Assembly (NCBI RefSeq): GCF_910588395.1
Contig: NZ_CAJUPA010000006.1
Span: 1-64,000 of the forward strand
Reading direction: 5' to 3'
Length of the DNA: 64,000 nucleotides
Source: an uncultured Faecalibaculum sp.
GTDB taxonomy: Bacteria; Bacillota_I; Bacilli_A; Erysipelotrichales; Erysipelotrichaceae
The notes under the pieces were generated by a model. That model ran no database searches, was not told where the DNA came from, and worked only from the letters and a program-made list of their open reading frames with translations. The position numbers were made by a program, and so were the translations under genes. The first letter of the stretch is position 1, and every line of letters starts with the position of its first letter. This document shows, piece after piece, positions 50,398-59,713 of the stretch.

Positions 50398-51753
50398 TCA
50401 GTTTTTCAGAGCCTGCAGCGGTGCCGGAATCCGCCCGCCCCGGTTGATGAACACCGCATCCGAAGTCTGATTCACCGGCATTACCGGCCCTTCTCCCAGC
50501 AGACCGCCGAAATCCAGCGTCTCGCCGATGGATTTGCCAATGGCGGGAATCAGGCGCACGGCTGTGGTCTTGGTGTTGACCATGCCAATGGCCGCCTCAT
50601 CCGCGATGATGCCGGAAATGATATCCGCCCGGGTCTCGCCGGGAATCACGATCATGTCCAGACCCACCGAGCAGACAGCCGTCATGGCCTCCAGCTTCTC
50701 CAGCTTCAGCACACCCTGGCGGGCTGCATCGATCATGCCGGCGTCCTCGGACACCGGAATGAAGGCACCGGACAGACCGCCCACGTGGCTGGTAGCCATG
50801 ACACCGCCTTTTTTTACTGCATCATTGAGCATGGCCAGGGCTGCCGTGGTGCCATAGGCACCGCAGGTCTCGAGCCCCATTTCCTCCAGAATGTGCGCCA
50901 CGGAGTCTCCCACCGCCGGCGTCGGCGCCAGAGACAAGTCCACAATGCCGAAAGGAACTCCCAGCTTTTCACTGGCCACCGTTCCTACCAGCTGACCCAT
51001 CCGCGTGATCTTGAACGCCGTGCGCTTGATCAGGTCGGCAATCCTGTCAATGGGCGCATCCTTGGGAGCCTTGGCCAGTGCGGCTCTGACCACACCGGGT
51101 CCGGAAACACCCACGTTGATCACGCAGTCTCCTTCTCCCACACCGTGGAAGGCACCGGCCATGAAGGGATTGTCCTCCGGCGCGTTGCAGAAGACCACCA
51201 GTTTCGCCGCACCGATGCAGTTGTCGTCTACCGTCAGCTCCGCCGCTTCCCGGATCACTTCTCCCATGCGCTTCACCGCATCCATGTTGATGCCCGCCTT
51301 CGTGCTGCCGATGTTCACCGACGCACACACATGCTGGGTTTCCTTCAGCGCCCGGGGAATGCTGTCGATCAGCTCCCGGTCTCCGTGGGCGTACCCCTTC
51401 TGCACCAAAGCGGAATACCCGCCGATGAAATCCACGCCCAGGCGTCTGGCACAGCGTTCCAGCATATGGGCATATTTCACCGGATCCCCCCCGCTGGCAG
51501 CCACCAGAAAGGCGATGGGTGTCACGGAAATCCGCTTGTTTACCACCGGAATGCCGTAGGTTCTGGCGATTTCATCGCCGGTACGCACCAGATCTTTTGC
51601 CAGACGGCAGATTTTTTCCTCGCATTTGCGGCAGGACGTGTCAATATCCGGATCAATGCAGTCCAGCAGGGAAATCCCCATGGTGATGGTCCGGATATCG
51701 AGGCACTCCTCGTCGATCATCTTGATTGTTTCCTGAATTTCAGATATCTGCAT
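50398..51753 (-). CDS. UPF0210 (PFL-like, DUF711) family protein
   Basis: 451 residues, full length for the family. Typical blocks: ITMGISLLDCIDPDIDTSC, NKRISVTPIAFLVAAS, GGLSGAFIPVSEDAGMI and the C-terminal NRGGRIPAPLQALKN. The fold is related to pyruvate-formate lyase without the glycyl radical loop. Function is unknown; it is nearly always paired with the ACT protein encoded just upstream. Confidence 0.93.
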   Translation of the reverse strand: MQISEIQETIKMIDEECLDIRTITMGISLLDCIDPDIDTSCRKCEEKICRLAKDLVRTGDEIARTYGIPVVNKRISVTPIAFLVAASGGDPVKYAHMLERCARRLGVDFIGGYSALVQKGYAHGDRELIDSIPRALKETQHVCASVNIGSTKAGINMDAVKRMGEVIREAAELTVDDNCIGAAKLVVFCNAPEDNPFMAGAFHGVGEGDCVINVGVSGPGVVRAALAKAPKDAPIDRIADLIKRTAFKITRMGQLVGTVASEKLGVPFGIVDLSLAPTPAVGDSVAHILEEMGLETCGAYGTTAALAMLNDAVKKGGVMATSHVGGLSGAFIPVSEDAGMIDAARQGVLKLEKLEAMTAVCSVGLDMIVIPGETRADIISGIIADEAAIGMVNTKTTAVRLIPAIGKSIGETLDFGGLLGEGPVMPVNQTSDAVFINRGGRIPAPLQALKN

Positions 51754-51762
51754 GGCGGCTCC

Positions 51763-52032
51763 TTAAATCGAGTGCATGGCCTTGAAAATGGCCCGGTTCA
51801 TGACCCGGACAGCCAGATCGTTGCTGTCCCCCACAGCCTCCATGTGCTCCGCAAAGGCTTCAAAGGACTCCGTCAGTCCGTCCATGTCGGCAATCATGGT
51901 CATGGTGAACACACCGTCCACGATGGTCTGGGATACATCCAGAATGTTGCAGTTGCGTGCGGCGCATTCGCTGGCCACCAGGGCAAGGATACCGGTGCGG
52001 TCCGCACCGACGACAGTAATGACAGCTTTCAT
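51763..52032 (-). CDS. ACT-domain protein, UPF0237 family
   Basis: 89 residues: MKAVITVVGADRTGILALVA opens a single ACT domain, usually an amino-acid sensor. 9 bases before the UPF0210 gene; the pair is conserved in many Bacillota. Confidence 0.93.
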   Translation of the reverse strand: MKAVITVVGADRTGILALVASECAARNCNILDVSQTIVDGVFTMTMIADMDGLTESFEAFAEHMEAVGDSNDLAVRVMNRAIFKAMHSI

Positions 52033-52040
52033 GAGTCCTC

Positions 52041-52532
52041 CTAAAATTTTACCGCTGCTTTTTCATATCTGTGCAGCTCAAAAGGTTCGCAGGCAGACAT
52101 CAGTCCTTCCACGTTCACATCGTATTCACCCGGCATGAACTGCAGGGCAGCCTGCTGTTCCAGCAGCGTCTTCAGCTGGTGCCAGAAGGGATCCGGCAGC
52201 TGCTTCCGCTTCTGCCAGGCAATCGTGTTGTCTGCATTCAGCAGCACGATTTCCATCTCCGGCGCCTGCGTCAGTCCCAGGATCTCATCCCGGAAATCAG
52301 ACTCCTGCACATTGAAGTACACATCACTGGAATCCACCGGTCCGCCCTCCAGAATGAACGGCATGATCCCGTGATACCAGCACAGTGTCACCGCAAAAGG
52401 CTCCTGTTTCAGCAGAGCCAGCTCCTCTTCATTCCAGCAGTCATCCTTGATTGCCACAATGAAACGGCCATCCGCATAGTCCATGACAGCTCCTTCCGGA
52501 ACCTCATAGGGAAATTTTCTGTTTTCGCTCAT
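52041..52532 (-). CDS. Hypothetical cytosolic protein
   Basis: 163 residues from MSENRKFPYEVPEG. Acidic, with LCWYHGIMPFILEGG and PGEYDVNVEGLMSACEPFELHRY; no signal or membrane helix. I do not recognise it. It is 8 bases upstream of the UPF0237 gene and likely in the same transcript. A longer start at 52589 is open but less likely. Confidence 0.72.
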   Translation of the reverse strand: MSENRKFPYEVPEGAVMDYADGRFIVAIKDDCWNEEELALLKQEPFAVTLCWYHGIMPFILEGGPVDSSDVYFNVQESDFRDEILGLTQAPEMEIVLLNADNTIAWQKRKQLPDPFWHQLKTLLEQQAALQFMPGEYDVNVEGLMSACEPFELHRYEKAAVKF

Positions 52533-52641
52533 ACGTGTTAAGTGTACCAATTCTGCGATAGTGTGCAACATCGAAAAGGAAAGTGTCACGTCTGTCCTGG
52601 CACTCTGACTGCCGATGGATGCCGGGGCGGACAGTCGAAAG

Positions 52642-52685
52642 AGGCGAAACAGCCGGGCAGCAGGGCTGCCGCACTGTTTCGCCTT
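52642..52685. terminator. Hairpin between the 52.5-kb gene and a gene remnant
   Basis: AGGCGAAACAG (52642-52652) pairs with CTGTTTCGCCT (52674-52684); a CTTT tail on both strands suggests a two-way terminator. Confidence 0.55.
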
Positions 52686-52732
52686 TGCGGTGAGCTGAGA
52701 TTTTCAGTGATGTTTGAGATCCGGCTATATCC

Positions 52733-52951
52733 TTATCTCGGATATACCTTCACTGAGTAGTTGAAATAAATCCCATTGATTAAAACGCTTCCTGTCACTG
52801 TTCCTGTCGTGGGAACTGGAGTAGCACTGGCTACAGAAGCCGACGTACATCCTGTCATCCCAGTCACCCAGGCTCTCGCACCCCAGCTTCCATTCGCATA
52901 AGTCATAGTGGCAGCCAGATAAACGGTGGCTGATCCAACAGTTACGGATGA
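52733..52951 (-). pseudogene. Remnant of a secreted beta-rich protein
   Basis: A 72-codon stretch reads TVGSATVYLAATMTYANGSW, then Thr/Ser-rich repeats and VLINGIYFNYSVKVYP before a stop. It looks like the C-terminal end of an exported or surface protein, but the frame is closed upstream by a TAA at 52952 and only an internal ATG is available. It is more AT-rich than its neighbours. Likely a degraded piece; parent unknown. Confidence 0.4.
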
Positions 52952-53025
52952 TTACTCCTGCAAAATCAAACCATTTTATCCTTATCCTGTGTTTATTCTC
53001 GTTCTTAGTCCTGCCCGCACTCCCA

Positions 53026-55443
53026 TCACTGTTTCTTCCAGCCCACTGCAATCAGTCCCATCGGCAGCAGAATCAGGAGGGCTGCGGCTCCATAGACCCA
53101 GGGAACAATCTCCCCCAGGATCCAGAAGACACCCCCGGGATTGCCGGACAGGTCAAAGAGTGAAGGGATGGACTGCAGCAGGACGGTCCGGTTGGGAACC
53201 ACCGCAAACTGAAGCCTCAGGCTGAAGACCAGAGCAGCCAGTCCACTGGTCAGTATGATGAGACAAATCCTGGCTGTCATCTGCCGGCGTATCCGGCTGC
53301 ATGTATTCTCGGAGACCTGCAGAGGACGGAAACGTTTCAGAAACTCCGCCATGCTCCGTCGGAGATGGACCACAGCCCACACCAGCACAAAGAGCCACAC
53401 CACTGCCAGCAGCATAGTCAGAATGCAGTACAACAGCCGTTCCTGCGCAAAGAATTCCGTGTATGTCCGGTTTTCAGATGCCTCATTGGTCAGAAGCATC
53501 TCTCCCTGACTGGCCAGCGCTGCCATCTGTGACTGCATGGCAGCATCCCGGCGTTGGGGCGACCATACCTCCACATGATTCACCGAATCCGTGTTGAAGA
53601 ATCCCTCCGGAACGATGACGGCATAGGGCCAGGCAAAGCCGCCGGTCCAGGCGGACAGACGGTCCTGGTAATCCACGCTGTAATTCAGCGGATTGCGCAG
53701 CACAGTACGGACTGTGACGGACCGGATTTCTCCTTCCGGGCTTTCCAGCTGCACCACATCCCCGGCTTCCAGACTTGTATCCATTCGGAAGGTGATGTCT
53801 TCCCGCATATCCAGCTCCGGATTGCGGGGAAAAATCATGATTGCCGGATTCACGGCATCTCCCTGGATCATCCAGGAAAACTCCGGCAGATAGATGGCAA
53901 TTTCCCCTTCCTGCAGCATGCCGTTCTCAATCCCGTTTTCTTTCAAAACCTCCGTCATGACCGGAAGATGGTCCGGTTCCAGAATCACCGGTGAAATCAG
54001 CGTTTCCTGATCCGGCTGCGAAAAAAGCGCCACCTTGTCCCTGTATTCCTCCGGAAAGTCGAAAATGGCGGCGGATGCCACATCATCCCAGCGCAGAGTC
54101 CAGTCATCCTCACCGACGACCGGCTCCAGCAGTGTATAGCTGTAGACTTCCTGCACTCCGGACACTTCCCGGATTTTCTCCAGATCTGTAACCGGCATAT
54201 GGGAAGTGGCATCCTTCGGGGTGAACCGGAAATCCGGCTGCCGTTGTATCTGCGCTTCCATCTCTGCATCAAAGACAAACCGTGTGGCAGTGTAAGCCCC
54301 AGCCGCTGTCAAAATCGCCAGCAGCAGCGGAGCAAAAACCGCAGCTTTCCGGTTCCAGTGCAGCCAGCGGTCTGCCAGCATGGAAACCGACAGCGTCTTC
54401 TTTCCCTCCGGGAGCCGCTTTGGAATATGCCCCTTCGAAGCATGGAGGCTGATGCCTGCCGGCACTGCCGCCAGAATTCTCCAGGCAAGCCCTGCCATGA
54501 TCAGCACCATTGCCGCCCAGACACAGGCAGCAGCCGTCATCACCAGCCAGGGGACGTTCAGAATCAGACCCGCAGCTGCCAGGACCGGTACACTCCACAA
54601 GGCACCGCCCAGAATCAGGGGAAACACCTGTCCCATCAGCTGTCCGGTATCCGCGCCCAGGGTCTTGAGACGAATCAGGGTCAGCTGCCGGGTTTCCAGC
54701 CACCGGCCCAGGACCACACCCATGAGCAGCAGTCCGCCGCCCAGTGCGGCCAGAGATACGATGGTCCAGGGCAGATTGGCATCGGAGAAGGGATTATATC
54801 CGGTGTCCAGCTGCATGTTGCGCACGAGCACAGCGCCAGAGGGTTTCCAGTGGTCGAATACATCCTCATAACCTGCTTTCGCCTGCATGTACACCAGGGT
54901 GTCTCCAGGGTGGCCCAGACTGGCGGTCCAGATCTGAGGGAGATGATCTCCGGCAGTCCAATTGGCGGAGTAGCTGTCCAGGATCCCGCAAAGGTTTCTG
55001 ACTTCGTCACCAATCCGGATCTCCTGCCCCAGTTCATAGGAAAGACCCTGCCGGTCCAGCCATACCGCTTCCACTGCGGCTTCTCCATTTGTTTCCGGCA
55101 GCCTTCCGGTTTTCAGGGAGAGACTGGCCAAGTCGAAAAACGAATCATCACCGGTGCCGGTAATCGTGCCGTCAGCCAGAGTGGCGGTCTGCACAATCCC
55201 CGCCTGGTCCACCACCAGATTGTCCCTGACTTCCTGAAGGGCTGCCTCATCCGCCTTGAGCAGGACTGCCTGCCAGGCACCATACCACTGCCGCTGGGCG
55301 GCTATCCGGTCCTGCAGGCTGCGGTACTGAATCAGAAAACTGCACAGGGTCAGGCTCATGGCCAGTGTCATGATCAGTCCGAACAGCCTCTGCGCTTTCC
55401 GGCTGCGGATGACTTTATGCAGTGTATTGGAGTATTTACTCAT
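53026..55443 (-). CDS. FtsX-like ABC transporter permease
   Basis: 805 residues. N-terminal helix (about 20-38), a large extracytoplasmic domain, helices near 235-330 and 370-390, a second large external domain, and three C-terminal helices. This is the double-FtsX layout of exporters or peptide-sensing transporters. Overlaps the ATPase gene by 8 bases. Substrate unknown; the adjacent two-component system suggests envelope or antimicrobial-peptide stress. Confidence 0.85.
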   Translation of the reverse strand: MSKYSNTLHKVIRSRKAQRLFGLIMTLAMSLTLCSFLIQYRSLQDRIAAQRQWYGAWQAVLLKADEAALQEVRDNLVVDQAGIVQTATLADGTITGTGDDSFFDLASLSLKTGRLPETNGEAAVEAVWLDRQGLSYELGQEIRIGDEVRNLCGILDSYSANWTAGDHLPQIWTASLGHPGDTLVYMQAKAGYEDVFDHWKPSGAVLVRNMQLDTGYNPFSDANLPWTIVSLAALGGGLLLMGVVLGRWLETRQLTLIRLKTLGADTGQLMGQVFPLILGGALWSVPVLAAAGLILNVPWLVMTAAACVWAAMVLIMAGLAWRILAAVPAGISLHASKGHIPKRLPEGKKTLSVSMLADRWLHWNRKAAVFAPLLLAILTAAGAYTATRFVFDAEMEAQIQRQPDFRFTPKDATSHMPVTDLEKIREVSGVQEVYSYTLLEPVVGEDDWTLRWDDVASAAIFDFPEEYRDKVALFSQPDQETLISPVILEPDHLPVMTEVLKENGIENGMLQEGEIAIYLPEFSWMIQGDAVNPAIMIFPRNPELDMREDITFRMDTSLEAGDVVQLESPEGEIRSVTVRTVLRNPLNYSVDYQDRLSAWTGGFAWPYAVIVPEGFFNTDSVNHVEVWSPQRRDAAMQSQMAALASQGEMLLTNEASENRTYTEFFAQERLLYCILTMLLAVVWLFVLVWAVVHLRRSMAEFLKRFRPLQVSENTCSRIRRQMTARICLIILTSGLAALVFSLRLQFAVVPNRTVLLQSIPSLFDLSGNPGGVFWILGEIVPWVYGAAALLILLPMGLIAVGWKKQ

Positions 55444-56122
55444 GATTTCGGCTTCCGAAGCCGGAGATCCGGCCGTCTTCCATATACAGAATTCTGTCCG
55501 CCTGTCTGGCCAGATCCAGGTCGTGGGTGACCATGATCACCGTGATTCCAAGCCTGCGCTGCACCTGCCGGATCAGCTTCATGACCTTCTGCGCACTGAG
55601 CCGGTCCAGATTGCCTGTGGGTTCATCTGCCAGGACCACAGCCGGCTGGATGGCCAGCGCCCGGACAATCGCTGCCCGCTGCTGCTGACCCCCGGAGAGC
55701 TGATGAGGATACCGGTCTTCCAGCCCCTCCAGCTCCAGCTGCCGGATCAGTTCCTTCACAAAGAATTCATCCAGAGGCAGACCATTCAGGTCGAAGGGGA
55801 TCTGAAGGTTTTCCCGGATGGTCAGCTCCGGAATCAGCTGGAAAAACTGATGCACCAGACCTACGGACTCCCGACGCACACCTGCCCGCTGCTTTTCGCT
55901 TCGTTCCAGTATCCGGCCATCAATGATGATTGTCCCTTCATCCGCGCTTTCCAGCCCGGCCAGCAGCGACAGCAGCGTGGATTTCCCGCAGCCGCTTTTT
56001 CCGGTAATCACCGTAAAAGTCCCGGTTTGTACGGAAAAGGTTGCGTGGTCCACCGCAATGGTCTGTGCCGGTCCCGGATTCCAGACTTTCACCAGATTGT
56101 CTGCCTGTACCATTGTCTGCAT
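55436..56122 (-). CDS. ABC transporter ATP-binding protein, MacB/LolD/BceA-like
   Basis: 228 residues. Walker A GKSGCGKST, signature LSGGQQQRAA, Walker B VVLADEPTGNLD, H-loop VTHDLDLA. The DEPTGNLD motif is typical of FtsX partners. Confidence 0.93.
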   Translation of the reverse strand: MQTMVQADNLVKVWNPGPAQTIAVDHATFSVQTGTFTVITGKSGCGKSTLLSLLAGLESADEGTIIIDGRILERSEKQRAGVRRESVGLVHQFFQLIPELTIRENLQIPFDLNGLPLDEFFVKELIRQLELEGLEDRYPHQLSGGQQQRAAIVRALAIQPAVVLADEPTGNLDRLSAQKVMKLIRQVQRRLGITVIMVTHDLDLARQADRILYMEDGRISGFGSRNHE

Positions 56123-56175
56123 GTTCTCACCCCGCTTTTACCGTAACCCGGATCCGTTACAGAGAGATTACCAGG

Positions 56176-57120
56176 TCAGATTTCCAGGCTGAGAACCGGC
56201 AGGCCCACTTCCATGACGACCTGTCCCTTCTCTTCCCGGATCTGCAGACTGCCCTGATGCTTTTCTGCCACTGCGGCTGCCAGCGCCAGGCCGATTCCGT
56301 AATGCCCTGCACGCTGTGTGGCGTATCGCCGGGGGATATGACTTCCCAGCGAACCGGGATGCAGGATTGTCAGTTCGCAGGACTGATCCAGAGGATTGCG
56401 GCCGGCAGCAAGTGTGATGGGACCACTGGTGAAGTCCAGAGCGTTTTCCAGCAGCGACCGCAGCATTTCCTCCAGCCAGAAAGCGTCCCCGAACATAGTC
56501 AGTCCCTCCGGATCCTTCAGCTGCACCTGAATCGTCCCCTTTCCCACGGAAGCAGCTGCCTGACGGATGATCCGGTTCAGATCCAGGTGTTCGTACCGGA
56601 ATCCGGATTCTCCGGATGAACGGACGGATTCTGTGAGATACGCTTCAGTCTGCCTGGCGATTTTCTCCAGAATCTTCAGGATTCTCTCCGGATCCGGGCA
56701 TCCCGCGTCCAACAGCAGCAACCCGGCTCCCGCAGTATTCCGCAGCTGATGTGCCAGATTCTCGCTGTTTTCCCGGCGGACTGCCGCCTCCCGCTTTTCC
56801 TCCAGCAGCTCCAGAATCAGCAGTTCCCGTTCTCCGCTCAGATCCTCCACTGCCTTGAGCCACCGGCTGCCCACAGCGGGTCCCTGGCAGATCAGGAATC
56901 CCAGATATACCGCCAGCCCTGCCACCAGCAGCTGAAACGGAATCAGGCCGGCAGCTGCCTCCCGGAGCAGATACCGCTGTTCCGGTGGAGAAAGCTCCAT
57001 GAGTCTTTCCACAGACTGTTCCAGAGACAGTGGCAAAGCCGCCTGCAGCAGAATGCAGAAAAGACCTGCCGCGATCAAAGCCGCCAGCTTTTTTGACAGT
57101 TTGTCATGACGCGGATTCAT
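56176..57120 (-). CDS. Sensor histidine kinase with divergent H-box
   Basis: 314 residues. Two membrane helices (about 12-30 and 60-79) with a 30-residue loop between, no PAS or HAMP. Phospho-acceptor H124 lies in NLAHQLRNTAGAG, without the usual proline after the His box. N-box LLENALDF and G-box GHYGIGLALAAAVAEKHQG are intact. The tiny sensor loop fits intramembrane-sensing kinases that listen to an ABC transporter. Overlaps the regulator gene by 17 bases. Confidence 0.86.
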   Translation of the reverse strand: MNPRHDKLSKKLAALIAAGLFCILLQAALPLSLEQSVERLMELSPPEQRYLLREAAAGLIPFQLLVAGLAVYLGFLICQGPAVGSRWLKAVEDLSGERELLILELLEEKREAAVRRENSENLAHQLRNTAGAGLLLLDAGCPDPERILKILEKIARQTEAYLTESVRSSGESGFRYEHLDLNRIIRQAAASVGKGTIQVQLKDPEGLTMFGDAFWLEEMLRSLLENALDFTSGPITLAAGRNPLDQSCELTILHPGSLGSHIPRRYATQRAGHYGIGLALAAAVAEKHQGSLQIREEKGQVVMEVGLPVLSLEI

Positions 57121-57766
57121 GATCGGCTTCCTCCAGCCAGTACCCGTGGCGCCGGTCTCCCTTGATCATCAGACCGGATTTTCCGAGCTTTCTCCGCAAC
57201 CCGGAGAATCTCACACTCAGCGTCTCCAAAGACATATCGAAACCGGTGCGTCTTGCCACTGAACGGAGGATCCGCTGACTGGACACAGGTTTTCCCGCAG
57301 CCGCAAACAGTGGCTCCAGAACCGCTGTTTCCGTTCCCGTCAGCATCACTTCAGCTGCACCATCCATCCTGCAGCCGGATACATACAGCGTGACAGTCCC
57401 GAACCGGCGAATGTCCTCCCGTTCCAGCAGCCGGCCAATCTTGGCCTTCAGGACCGGCAGCCGCACAGGCTTGGTGATATAGTCATCCGCTTTCTGTGCA
57501 TAAGCCTCCAGTATCACCGGCTGATCTGTCTGAGCCGACAAAACCAGAACAGGAACATCGCTTTCCAGACGAACCGCCTGCAGCAGCTCCAGACCGTTTC
57601 CATCCGGCAGGCCCAGATCCAGCAGGATCAGATCCCAGTCTCCGGCCGCCTCCTGGAGTCTCTGAGCCAGCGTCATGCAGAACAGACAGTCGAAATCCCG
57701 CAGAGAAACCCGCAGAGCCTCCTGCATATCCATGTCATCTTCCAGTACCAGTATTTGATGTTTCAT
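57104..57766 (-). CDS. OmpR-family response regulator
   Basis: 220 residues from MKHQILVLEDD. Acidic pair at 9-11, phospho-acceptor D50 in LILLDLGLPDG, ITKPV lysine, then a winged-helix output with FSGLRRKLGKSG and DRRHGYWL. Order regulator-kinase-ATPase-permease makes one operon; the regulator probably controls the exporter. Confidence 0.92.
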   Translation of the reverse strand: MKHQILVLEDDMDMQEALRVSLRDFDCLFCMTLAQRLQEAAGDWDLILLDLGLPDGNGLELLQAVRLESDVPVLVLSAQTDQPVILEAYAQKADDYITKPVRLPVLKAKIGRLLEREDIRRFGTVTLYVSGCRMDGAAEVMLTGTETAVLEPLFAAAGKPVSSQRILRSVARRTGFDMSLETLSVRFSGLRRKLGKSGLMIKGDRRHGYWLEEADHESAS

Positions 57767-57810
57767 ATTCTCTTCCCTTTTTCTTTCATCATACCTGAAC
57801 CGCAGAACAC

Positions 57811-57838
57811 AAAAAAGAGACCGGAAATTTCCGGTCTT
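57811..57838 (-). terminator. Terminator after pta
   Basis: GACCGGAAATTTCCGGTC flanked by A- and T-runs, perfect palindrome. Confidence 0.85.
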
Positions 57839-57862
57839 GTGAGTCATTCGAACTGTACGGGA

Positions 57863-58837
57863 CTAGATGTCCATGTCCTTCTGCGCAGCGGTGATAATCG
57901 CCATCTTGTAGATCTCAGTCGCGTTGCATCCGCGGGACAGGTCGTTGATCGGCGCATTCAGGCCCTGCAGAACCGGACCGATGGCCTCCCAGCCGCCCAG
58001 TCTGGCTGCGATCTTGTATCCGATGTTGCCCGAGGACAGGTTGGGGAAAATAAAGGTGTTGGCCTGACCGGCAACTTCGCTCTTGGGCGCCTTGAGTTTT
58101 GCCACATCCGGTGCAACCGCCGTATCAAACTGCATCTCGCCATCCACAGCAAAATCAATGGGCATCCGGTGCAGACGCAGAGCGGCTTCCGCCACCTTCG
58201 CCACGCATTCACCCTTGGCGCTGCCAAAGCTGGAATAGGACAGCAGGGCGATTTTCGGCTCAATGCCGAACTGCCTTGCAGTTCTTGCAGTCTGCAGTGT
58301 GATTTCCACCAGATCATCCGCATTCGGGTTCAGGTTGATGGAACAGTCGCCCATCATGTATTCCTCATCCCCCTTCAGCAGCAGGAACGCAGAGCTGACC
58401 AGGGCATTGCCCGGTGCCGCCTTCACCAGCTGCAGAGCCGGACGGACTGTATCCGCCGTGCTGTATGTGGCACCGCCCAGCAGGCCATCCGCATAGCCCA
58501 TCTGCACCAGCATCGTGCCAAAATAGTTGGTGGACAGCAATGCCTTGCGGCAGCGCTCAATATCCAGCTTGCCTCGTCTGAGTTCAACCATCTTGACAGC
58601 CATTTTGTCAATGTCAGGATATTCGGCGGGATTCATGGTTTCAATACCCGTCAGATCAAAGCCGTGTTCCTTGGCAGTGGCTTCGATTTCTTCCTTTTCG
58701 CCCAGCAAAATCGGACGGATCACATCTTCCGCAGCCAGCTTTGACGCCGCTTCCTGCACCCGGGCATCCCAGCCTTCGGTGAATACAATCCGGATTCCCT
58801 GTCCTTTGATTTTCTCTTTCAGTGTATCGATGATCAT
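57863..58837 (-). CDS. pta: Phosphate acetyltransferase
   Basis: 324 residues from MIIDTLKEKIKGQG. VFTEGWDARVQEAA, GGATYSTADTVRPALQ, SINLNPNADDL and the C-terminal NDLSRGCNATEIYKMA are typical of short Pta enzymes, which interconvert acetyl-CoA and acetyl phosphate. Upstream in-frame codons overlap the folT riboswitch and are rejected; AGAGGTTTCACCT precedes this ATG. Confidence 0.95.
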   Translation of the reverse strand: MIIDTLKEKIKGQGIRIVFTEGWDARVQEAASKLAAEDVIRPILLGEKEEIEATAKEHGFDLTGIETMNPAEYPDIDKMAVKMVELRRGKLDIERCRKALLSTNYFGTMLVQMGYADGLLGGATYSTADTVRPALQLVKAAPGNALVSSAFLLLKGDEEYMMGDCSINLNPNADDLVEITLQTARTARQFGIEPKIALLSYSSFGSAKGECVAKVAEAALRLHRMPIDFAVDGEMQFDTAVAPDVAKLKAPKSEVAGQANTFIFPNLSSGNIGYKIAARLGGWEAIGPVLQGLNAPINDLSRGCNATEIYKMAIITAAQKDMDI

Positions 58838-58922
58838 AGGTGAAACCTCTTTCCGTTCAGGAAAAATATACCACAGCCCACAGACGGATAAAACCTTGTG
58901 AACCATTTCACCCACAGAGGCA

Positions 58923-58951
58923 TTGCAAGCCGCTTTCCCCCTGCGTATACT
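58923..58951 (+). promoter_or_regulatory. folT promoter
   Basis: TTGCAA (58923-58928), 17-bp spacer, TATACT (58946-58951). Confidence 0.75.
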
Positions 58952-58958
58952 GACCTCA

Positions 58959-59052
58959 GGCAGAGTAAGGATACAGGCGTAAAGTGTTTCGGGCACGGGG
59001 AGTTGGTCCGAAAACGAAGCAAGCCGCGATCTGTGTCCTGCATCCCGCTGTC
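58959..59052 (+). promoter_or_regulatory. Tetrahydrofolate riboswitch
   Basis: The conserved THF-riboswitch blocks are present in order: GGCAGAGTA, GGCGTAAAGTGT, ACGAAGCAAGCCGCG and CTGCATCCCGC. Downstream, CCTCCTTTTTCC can pair with GGGAAAGGAGG, hiding the folT Shine-Dalgarno; the stem is followed by TTTTTAT and could also end transcription. Confidence 0.85.
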
Positions 59053-59113
59053 GTTTGAAAAAAGTCAGGATTTCCTCCTTTTTCCGAGCGTCAAAGGGAA
59101 AGGAGGTTTTTAT

Positions 59114-59659
59114 ATGTCTGCATTGATGTCATCCATCAAAACCAGCGCCAGGAACCTGGGCAATATCCGGGTTCTGACCGGCACGGCCCTGTTCTGTGCC
59201 CTCTACATGATCCTGTCCATGTTCAACATCTACTTCACCCCGACCCTGCGGATCACTTTCGGGTTTCTTGCCATGGCTGCATCCTGCTATTTCTATGGCA
59301 TGGCTCCCAACCTCATCGGTGCATTCATCTGCGATTTCCTGGGATGGGCCCTTCACCCCGACGGGGCCTGGTTTCCCGGCTATGCCCTGAACGCGATGTT
59401 TCAGGCAGCGGTGTTTTCCGCCTTCTTCTATCAGATGAAAGAAGTCAGGATCTGGAAAGTGCTGGCAGCCAGACTCATCATCGTCCTGGTCGTCAACCTC
59501 ATCCTGAACCCCCTGTGGCTCTCCCTGATGTACGGAGACAGCTTCTGGATCCTCATGACCGCCCGCATCGTCAAGAACATCATCATGTATCCCATCGACT
59601 GCTTCATGCTGGTCATGGTGCTGCGCCTCTGTGTGCGGCTGAAGCAGCAAAGAGGCTGA
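59114..59659 (+). CDS. folT: Folate ECF transporter S-component
   Basis: 181 residues, six helices. ALFCALYMILSMFNIYFTPT and the FGFLAMAASCYFYGMAPNL region fit FolT-like S-components. The THF riboswitch supports folate as substrate. ATG follows AAAGGAGG by 7 bases. It would use the EcfA1-EcfA2-EcfT module encoded 50 kb away. Confidence 0.9.
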   Translation: MSALMSSIKTSARNLGNIRVLTGTALFCALYMILSMFNIYFTPTLRITFGFLAMAASCYFYGMAPNLIGAFICDFLGWALHPDGAWFPGYALNAMFQAAVFSAFFYQMKEVRIWKVLAARLIIVLVVNLILNPLWLSLMYGDSFWILMTARIVKNIIMYPIDCFMLVMVLRLCVRLKQQRG

Positions 59660-59713
59660 TCCTGATCCGGTCTTCCCCAGCCGGGCAGCGTGCCAGGTTT
59701 CCATCCGCAAACA

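Noticed and set aside
52725..53051. A 108-codon minus-strand frame in the gap before the FtsX permease gene
   Set aside because: Its composition (Cys, Trp, Arg, Ser rich) is not protein-like; another frame of the same DNA shows a beta-rich remnant instead.
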